The position numbers and the translations under genes are program-made. A DNA stretch of 64,000 bases. Origin: Paraburkholderia sp. DHOC27 (GTDB lineage: Bacteria > Pseudomonadota > Gammaproteobacteria > Burkholderiales > Burkholderiaceae). How positions within the stretch are numbered: position 1 is the first letter of the stretch; the number at the start of each line of letters is the position of its first letter. Below, one piece after another: positions 57,548 through 64,000 of this stretch. Below the pieces are notes generated by a model. It was not told where the DNA came from. It searched no databases and saw nothing but the letters and a program-made list of their open reading frames with translations. Location: NCBI RefSeq assembly GCF_003429005.1, contig NZ_QVQV01000006.1, forward strand, positions 310,001 to 374,000, given 5' to 3'.

Positions 57548-58695
57548 AAGTCCTGATTACGGGAGGTGCCGGTTTCATCGGCTCGAATCTTGCCAGACGC
57601 CTGGTGGCGGACAACGCGACGGTCACCGTGCTCGATAACCTGTCGCCGCAGATTCATGGCGACGATCCCTACCAGTCGCCGCTTTTTCAGTCGCTCGATG
57701 CGTCGGTGCGTTTCATCGAAGGCTCGGTCACGGATCGCGAAGCGATGGAGCGCGCCATGGAAGGCCAGGACGCGATCGTCCATCTCGCGGCGGAAACCGG
57801 CACCGGGCAGTCCATGTATGAAGTCAGCCGCTACATCGAGGTGAACGTCGGCGGCTGCGGTCTGATGCTCGATCTGCTCGTCAAGGCGAAGCACAAGACG
57901 GTCAAGAAGGTGGTGGTGGCGTCGTCGCGTGCCATTTACGGCGAAGGCAAATATCGTTCACCGGCGCTGGGCATCATGTATCCGGATTCGCGCGAAGAAA
58001 AGGATCTGCAGGCCGCGCAATTCGACTACCTGTGCCCGTATTCCGGTGAAGCGCTGGAATGCCTGCCCACGGATGAAGATTCGAAAATCCATCCGTCTTC
58101 GGTCTATGGCATCACCAAGCACGACCAGGAGCAGATGGTCATGACGGTTTGCCGTGCGATTGGCATCGGCGCATCCGCATTGCGTTATCAAAACGTCTAT
58201 GGACCGGGTCAATCGCTGTCCAATCCGTACACCGGCATCCTGTCGATCTTCTCGACGCGCATCAAGAACGGCAACGCCATCAGCATCTTCGAAGATGGTC
58301 TGGAAAGCCGCGACTTTGTCTATATCGACGACGTGGTCGATGCGACGCAAGCTGCGCTGGTGCAGCCGAAAGCGAACGACCGCGTGTTCGGCATCGGCTC
58401 GGGCCAACGCACGGCAGTCATTACGGTGGCCAAAAAACTGCGCGCACTGTATGGCAGCGAAGTACCGATCAATGTGACCGGCGCGTTCCGTCTCGGCGAC
58501 ATTCGTCACAACTATGCCGACTTGACGCGTGCACGTGAATTGCTTGGCTTTGAACCGAAGGTGGCGTTCGCTCAAGGGATCGAGCGCTTTGCCGCCTGGG
58601 TGAATTCGCAGCAGGTGCAGCCCGATCACTACGAGGAAAGCATCGTGGAGATGAAGTCACGCGGGTTGTATCAGGCGAGTCGGGTCGCAGCATGA
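57544..58695 (+). CDS. NAD-dependent epimerase, dTDP-L-rhamnose 4-epimerase (WbiB)-like
   Basis: This 383-residue extended SDR has 'LITGGAGFIGSNLARRL' (about 4-20), 'IVHLAAETGTGQSMYEVSRY', 'VVASSRAIYGEG', a catalytic Y-x3-K in 'SSVYGITKHDQEQM' and 'DIRHNYADLTRARELLGF'. The long insertion between the Ser and Tyr motifs ('CPYSGEALECLPTDEDSKIH') is typical of WbiB-like dTDP-L-rhamnose 4-epimerases, which make dTDP-6-deoxy-L-talose. Its substrate dTDP-L-rhamnose would come from the rml operon 45 kb upstream. The substrate is inferred from resemblance. Confidence 0.83.
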   Translation: MKVLITGGAGFIGSNLARRLVADNATVTVLDNLSPQIHGDDPYQSPLFQSLDASVRFIEGSVTDREAMERAMEGQDAIVHLAAETGTGQSMYEVSRYIEVNVGGCGLMLDLLVKAKHKTVKKVVVASSRAIYGEGKYRSPALGIMYPDSREEKDLQAAQFDYLCPYSGEALECLPTDEDSKIHPSSVYGITKHDQEQMVMTVCRAIGIGASALRYQNVYGPGQSLSNPYTGILSIFSTRIKNGNAISIFEDGLESRDFVYIDDVVDATQAALVQPKANDRVFGIGSGQRTAVITVAKKLRALYGSEVPINVTGAFRLGDIRHNYADLTRARELLGFEPKVAFAQGIERFAAWVNSQQVQPDHYEESIVEMKSRGLYQASRVAA

Positions 58696-59648
58696 CGAAC
58701 GGGAGCGCGAACATGGATAGCGAACCTTCGAGTCCGGGTTCGAGACCGTTAGTGGGTGTAGTGACGGTGCTCTACCAGTCCGACGATGTGCTGGAAGACT
58801 TCTTCGCGAGCCTGCAGCTTCAGGAGGACGTCCTCCTGAAGCTATACGTGATCGACAACAGCGCCACCGATAGCGGCAGCGTCCTCGCAAAGGCGCTTGG
58901 CGAAAGCAACGGCATCGATACGCAGATTGTGTTCAACAACGCCAACGCAGGCGTGGCACGCGGTAACAACCAGGGCATCGCCATGGCGTTGCACGATGGC
59001 TGTGACTACGTGTTGCTCACCAATAACGACGTGGAGTTTCGCCACCCTCGCACCATTGCCAATCTCGTCGATCCGCTCTGGCATGGCGAGGCGTTCGCGG
59101 CGATCCCGAAGATTTTCTATCACGGCACCAACCGCATCTGGTGTGCAGGCGGCTGGTTCTCGCCGCTCAAGGCCATTACGACGCACGTGGGCGACGGCGA
59201 CGAAGACACTGGGCAATTCGACTTGCCTACCTTCACCGAATACGCACCGACCTGCTTCATGATGATCCATCACAGCGTGTTCGCGCGTGTAGGCATGATG
59301 GACGAAAAATATTTCGTCTATTACGACGACGCGGATTTCGTATGGCGCATGAATCATCAGAATATACGCCTGCTGTATGTGCCAACTTCGCAGGTGGCGC
59401 ACAAAGTCAGCTTCTCGACAGGTGGTGCTGAAAGTCCCTTTAGCCTTTTTTACTGCACGCGTAACAGACTTTATTTCAGCCGCAAAAATCTGGGCTTCCC
59501 GCGTTCGCTGATCGCGGAGAGCTATTCATTGCTGGCCATGCTGGCCAAATATCCACGCCTGACACCCGCGGGCCGCAAGAGCGTATTGCGCGGCATCGCC
59601 GCGGGCATGCGGCTCTGCGCGGGCGTCACGCGGCAAGTGCGCGCGTGA
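58692..59648 (+). CDS. Family 2 glycosyltransferase, WbbL-like
   Basis: This 318-residue GT2 has 'VGVVTVLYQSDDVLEDFFAS' (about 21-40), 'KLYVIDNSATDSG', 'NAGVARGNNQGIAMA' and the metal-binding 'LLTNNDVEF', then 'YFVYYDDADFVWRM'. This is the pattern of WbbL/RfbF-type rhamnosyl- or related deoxyhexosyltransferases, which fits the dTDP-rhamnose 4-epimerase-like gene just upstream (ATGA overlap). The linkage and acceptor are unknown. A 197-bp spacer without a gene follows. Confidence 0.88.
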   Translation: MTNGSANMDSEPSSPGSRPLVGVVTVLYQSDDVLEDFFASLQLQEDVLLKLYVIDNSATDSGSVLAKALGESNGIDTQIVFNNANAGVARGNNQGIAMALHDGCDYVLLTNNDVEFRHPRTIANLVDPLWHGEAFAAIPKIFYHGTNRIWCAGGWFSPLKAITTHVGDGDEDTGQFDLPTFTEYAPTCFMMIHHSVFARVGMMDEKYFVYYDDADFVWRMNHQNIRLLYVPTSQVAHKVSFSTGGAESPFSLFYCTRNRLYFSRKNLGFPRSLIAESYSLLAMLAKYPRLTPAGRKSVLRGIAAGMRLCAGVTRQVRA

Positions 59649-59845
59649 GCGAGCGGGATTGCACCTTGCGTGAGCCCATTGCCACGGGCGACGTGCAAGC
59701 CGGTAAACACGTATTTCACGCGCAAGGCCTTCTGTGCGAATCCGAACCGAAGGGGTCTGGTGTGCCGCATAGGATCGGTCTTGGCGTCGCAGTATCGTAA
59801 ACCCTGCCGCAGCCACTGAACTGGTCCAATCACGGAGGTAATGTA

Positions 59846-61060
59846 ATGAGGGTGGCAATCGTTCACGAATGGCTAGTGACCTACGGCGGCTCGGAGAGAG
59901 TGGTTGAAGAGATCCTTGAATGCTTCCCTGAAGCGGATGTCTTCAGCCTGATCGACTTCATGGAAAACCGTGACTTCCTGAAGGGCAAGACCGTCAAGAC
60001 GTCGTTCGTGCAGAAACTGCCGTTTGCAAAACGTAAGTACCGGGCCTATTTGCCGCTTTTCCCGCTTGCCGTGGAGCAGTTCAACCTGTCTGGGTATGAC
60101 CTGATCATCTCGAGTTCGCATGCGGTCGCGAAGGGCGTGCTGGTCGGTCCGGACCAGTTGCATGTGAGCTATGTGCATTCGCCGATCCGCTATGCGTGGG
60201 ATCTGCAGCACCAGTACCTCACGGAAGCAAAGTTGACGAGCGGCTTGCGTTCGCTGTTTGCCCGCGTCGCGCTGCACTACCTGCGCACGTGGGACGTGCG
60301 CACCGCGAATGGTGTGGACAGCTTCGTCGTCAATTCGGAATTCATCGGGCGACGCGTGAGCCGGGTGTATCGACGTGAGTCGACCGTCGTGTATCCGCCG
60401 GTCGATACCGACGAGTTTCAGCTGTGTACGCAGAAGGAATCGTTTTACGTGACCGTATCCAGAATGGTGCCTTACAAGAAGATCGATCTGATCGTCGAGG
60501 CGTTTTCGGGTATGCCACAACGCAAGCTCATCGTGATCGGCGACGGTCCCGATATGGAGAAGGTACGCGCCAAGGCGGGTGCCAACGTGACCATCATGGG
60601 TCATCAAACATTCTCCGTGCTGCGCGATTATCTGCAGCGTGCGCGTGCATTCGTGTTTGCCGCCGAGGAAGATTTCGGCATCTCGATCGTGGAGGCTCAG
60701 GCATGCGGGACCCCCGTGATCGCATTCGGCAGGGGCGGTGCCTGCGAATCGGTGATCGACGATTCGCAACCGAAGCCCACCGGCGTGTTCTTCGAAGAGC
60801 AAACCGTGGAGTCGTTGCAGGCCGCGGTGGAGCGCTTCGAAGCGGGCGCACATAAGTTCAAGGCAGAGAACTGCCGGACTAACGCAGAACGATTTTCAAA
60901 GGCAGCCTTTAGGAGAGGCTTTCTTTCAGCGGTGCTCGAGGCGACAGAAGCGCGTGCGCATCTGCCGGGCTGGCGCAGGATTCGCAACGCGCTCAAACCG
61001 CCGGTGCATGTGATACCAGGTGAAAGCGAAGCAGTGGAACTCGAAGTGCAGTCGCTTTGA
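59846..61060 (+). CDS. Family 4 glycosyltransferase, WbaZ-like mannosyltransferase
   Basis: This 404-residue GT-B enzyme has the N-terminal 'AIVHEWLVTYGGSERVVEEI' (about 4-23), 'SYVHSPIRYAWDLQHQYL' and C-terminal 'YVTVSRMVPYKKIDLIVEAF', 'LIVIGDGPDMEKVRAKA' and the E-x7-E nucleotide-sugar motif in 'EDFGISIVEAQACGTP'. The YVHSPIRYAWD segment is typical of WbaZ-type mannosyltransferases, and ManC in this locus provides GDP-mannose. The start follows GGAGGT at good distance. The linkage is unknown. Confidence 0.9.
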   Translation: MRVAIVHEWLVTYGGSERVVEEILECFPEADVFSLIDFMENRDFLKGKTVKTSFVQKLPFAKRKYRAYLPLFPLAVEQFNLSGYDLIISSSHAVAKGVLVGPDQLHVSYVHSPIRYAWDLQHQYLTEAKLTSGLRSLFARVALHYLRTWDVRTANGVDSFVVNSEFIGRRVSRVYRRESTVVYPPVDTDEFQLCTQKESFYVTVSRMVPYKKIDLIVEAFSGMPQRKLIVIGDGPDMEKVRAKAGANVTIMGHQTFSVLRDYLQRARAFVFAAEEDFGISIVEAQACGTPVIAFGRGGACESVIDDSQPKPTGVFFEEQTVESLQAAVERFEAGAHKFKAENCRTNAERFSKAAFRRGFLSAVLEATEARAHLPGWRRIRNALKPPVHVIPGESEAVELEVQSL

Positions 61061-61209
61061 CAGATGCGGGGAAAAGAGGATGGCGGTGACTTCGTGCGCC
61101 GGTGTTCGATAAAAACGTCTGTATGACGTTCACGCGAAGAACCAGAAGCGGGCAGTCTGGGGAATCGGTTTGAATTGTCTGCCGGCAGCTCAATACGAGG
61201 AAATGCCAA

Positions 61210-62691
<1,482 letters not shown>

Positions 62692-62700
62692 GTTTGTCGG

Positions 62701-62720
62701 GGCCTCGAAGCATCGAGGCC
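62701..62720 (+). terminator. Perfect hairpin directly after wbaP
   Basis: GGCCTCGA-AGCA-TCGAGGCC is a perfect 8-bp stem with a 4-base loop, 9 bp after the stop codon. It is followed by TCTCGGG rather than a T run. It may assist termination or protect the 3' end of the message. Confidence 0.5.
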
Positions 62721-62725
62721 TCTCG

Positions 62726-62766
62726 GGAAGAACGACTTAGGCAGAACGACTTTAGGAAGAACGACG
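62726..62766 (+). repeat. Three tandem copies of a 14-15-bp unit
   Basis: Three units with the core AGAACGAC follow each other: 62726-62739, 62740-62754 and a partial one at 62755-62766. They lie between two hairpins downstream of wbaP. Confidence 0.75.
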
Positions 62767-62800
62767 TCCTGGTAGCAAAGAAGAGACGTCTTAAGCATAA

Positions 62801-62847
62801 AGACCTCGCAACGCTTTTGATCGCGTTGCGAGGTCTTTTCGTTTTTA
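62801..62847. terminator. Strong rho-independent terminator between wbaP and galU
   Basis: A perfect 14-bp stem (62801-62814 with 62823-62836, arms AGACCTCGCAACGC and its complement) and an 8-base loop are followed by TTTTCGTTTTT. It closes the exopolysaccharide operon. The AT-rich flank on the other side may also stop galU transcription. Confidence 0.93.
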
Positions 62848-62870
62848 CCGCCTTTTAGCGGTTGTTCAGT

Positions 62871-63773
62871 TCAAGCGGCTTCGGCTTCAACGGTGGCGGC
62901 TTGCATAGCCAGATAGCCTTGCAGATACTCTTCGAACTCTGCCTTGACCTCCGGGTGACGCAGCGCGAATTCCACGGTCGCCTTCAGATAGCCGAGCTTG
63001 CTGCCGCAATCGAAGCGCTGGCCGAAGTAGCGATAGGCGAGCACCTGTTCTTCGGCGAGCAGTGAACCCAAGGCGTCGGTGAGTTGCAGTTCGCCACCGG
63101 CGCCCGGGCGCAGCGCACGAATGTGCTTGAAGATGGTCGGCATCAGCACGTAACGGCCCACCACGCCGAGATTGGAAGGCGCTTTGTCCGGTGCGGGCTT
63201 TTCAACGATGCTCTTCAGCTTGATCACATCCTTTTCCCATTCACGGCCGTCGATCACGCCGTACGAACGGCTTTCTTCCGGTGCGATGGTTTCAACGCCG
63301 ACCACCGAGCTGTGATAGTGATCGAACACGTTGACGAGCTGCTTCATCACCGGTTGCGTGCTGTGCAGCAGGTCGTCCGCGAGAATCACGGCAAACGGGC
63401 TGTCACCAATCAGCTTTTCCGCGCATAGCACTGCATGGCCAAGACCGAGTGCTTCGGCCTGACGCACGTAGAAACAATCCACGTTGGCGGGTTTGATGCT
63501 GCGAACCAGATCGAGCAGCTTGGCCTTACCGCGTGCTTCCAGTTCGGCTTCAATTTCATACGATTTGTCGAAGTGATCTTCAATGGCGCGCTTGCTGCGG
63601 CCGGTCACGAAGATCATTTCGGTGATACCGGCTGCAATCGCTTCTTCTACCGCGTACTGGATCAACGGCTTGTCGACGATGGGCAACATTTCCTTCGGGC
63701 TTGCCTTGGTGGCCGGCAGAAATCTCGTTCCGAGACCTGCTACGGGAAACACGGCTTTGGTGACTTTAAGCAT
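62871..63773 (-). CDS. galU: UTP-glucose-1-phosphate uridylyltransferase GalU
   Basis: This 300-residue enzyme makes UDP-glucose. The nucleotidyltransferase signature 'FPVAGLGTRFLPATKASPKE' is at about residues 9-28, followed by 'KEMLPIVDKPLIQYAVEEA', 'LGLGHAVLCAE', 'VILADDLL' and 'IVEKPAPDKAPSNLGVVGRY'. The length is usual. The ATG at 63773 starts the canonical MLKVTKAVFPVAG; the frame extends 37 codons further upstream without similarity. UDP-glucose feeds both polysaccharides and the glucose/galactose initiator. The gene converges on the exopolysaccharide operon. Confidence 0.96.
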   Translation of the reverse strand: MLKVTKAVFPVAGLGTRFLPATKASPKEMLPIVDKPLIQYAVEEAIAAGITEMIFVTGRSKRAIEDHFDKSYEIEAELEARGKAKLLDLVRSIKPANVDCFYVRQAEALGLGHAVLCAEKLIGDSPFAVILADDLLHSTQPVMKQLVNVFDHYHSSVVGVETIAPEESRSYGVIDGREWEKDVIKLKSIVEKPAPDKAPSNLGVVGRYVLMPTIFKHIRALRPGAGGELQLTDALGSLLAEEQVLAYRYFGQRFDCGSKLGYLKATVEFALRHPEVKAEFEEYLQGYLAMQAATVEAEAA

Positions 63774-64000
63774 GGTAGGAGTTCCCACATCGGGTTGATG
63801 AAAAGAGTGAAACTGCTGGCCCGTCGACGCCTCGAGCGCGCCGCTCAAAGCCGCGGGGAATGATTCAACCTGCTGCCACGCCATGGCGTGGCTCGTTGCG
63901 TGAGTGCTGCGTGATGTGCGCCTCGCTGCCTAGCTGGAAGATAAGCGCGCACGTAATAGAAAACCCAGAAAAACCGGCTACGAGGAATGAGGTTTGCGTG

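Overview
The window looks like a chromosomal segment of a Burkholderia-type betaproteobacterium (Paraburkholderia, Caballeronia or Burkholderia). The evidence is the high GC and strong GC3 of the housekeeping genes, the order thiD / rubredoxin / yqgE-ruvX-pyrR-pyrB-pyrC' / plsC / apaH leading into an rml operon, and an exopolysaccharide locus with a manC, VpsR-like and Crp-like set that resembles the c-di-GMP-controlled Bep locus of B. cenocepacia (recalled from the literature, not searched). I see no rRNA, tRNA, CRISPR array, transposase or phage gene.

Region 1 (1-8428) is core metabolism. It holds the 5' part of thiD, a rubredoxin, a 481-aa protein of unknown function, the yqgE-ruvX-pyrR-pyrB-pyrC' set (pyrC' is a dihydroorotase-like protein without its zinc-binding histidines), a plsC-type acyltransferase and a convergent ApaH-type phosphatase.

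Region 2 (8646-36471) is a lipopolysaccharide O-antigen locus. It begins with an RMD-like reductase and the complete dTDP-L-rhamnose operon (rmlB-rmlA-rmlC-rmlD), then glycosyltransferases including two adjacent CgeB-like proteins, and an ABC O-antigen exporter (wzm-wzt). A visibly AT-richer accessory block follows (about 20.5-30.3 kb): methyltransferase, O-acyltransferase, GT2, UDP-galactopyranose mutase, a DUF4422-GT8 fusion, a UDP-sugar epimerase and a sulfotransferase. The locus closes with a translationally coupled WbbL-like / WbpV-like / WbpL-like / WbpM-like set, a bidirectional terminator, and a second, convergent WecA/WbpL-type transferase. The gene content predicts a rhamnose-containing O chain started on undecaprenyl phosphate by an N-acetylated 6-deoxyhexosamine, probably decorated with galactofuranose, methyl, acetyl and possibly sulfate groups, and exported by Wzm/Wzt.

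Region 3 (36684-39413) is a spacer of unrelated genes: a small secreted protein, a methyl-accepting chemotaxis protein and a short lipoprotein.

Region 4 (39957-62691) is an exopolysaccharide locus of the Wzx/Wza/Wzc type. Its left flank has a tandem alpha/beta-hydrolase with replaced nucleophiles, a PAP2 phosphatase, a His-tailed membrane-anchored protein, a sigma-54 activator of the VpsR/BerB type and manC. After a 789-bp divergent intergenic region come a Crp/Fnr regulator, wza, wzc, an acyltransferase, wzx, three glycosyltransferases, a hexapeptide acyltransferase, a dTDP-L-rhamnose 4-epimerase-like protein and a WbaP/WcaJ-type initiating transferase. I do not find a Wzy polymerase or a Wzb phosphatase. 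A strong terminator separates this locus from the convergent galU. The rml genes of region 2 and galU probably supply sugar nucleotides to both polymers.
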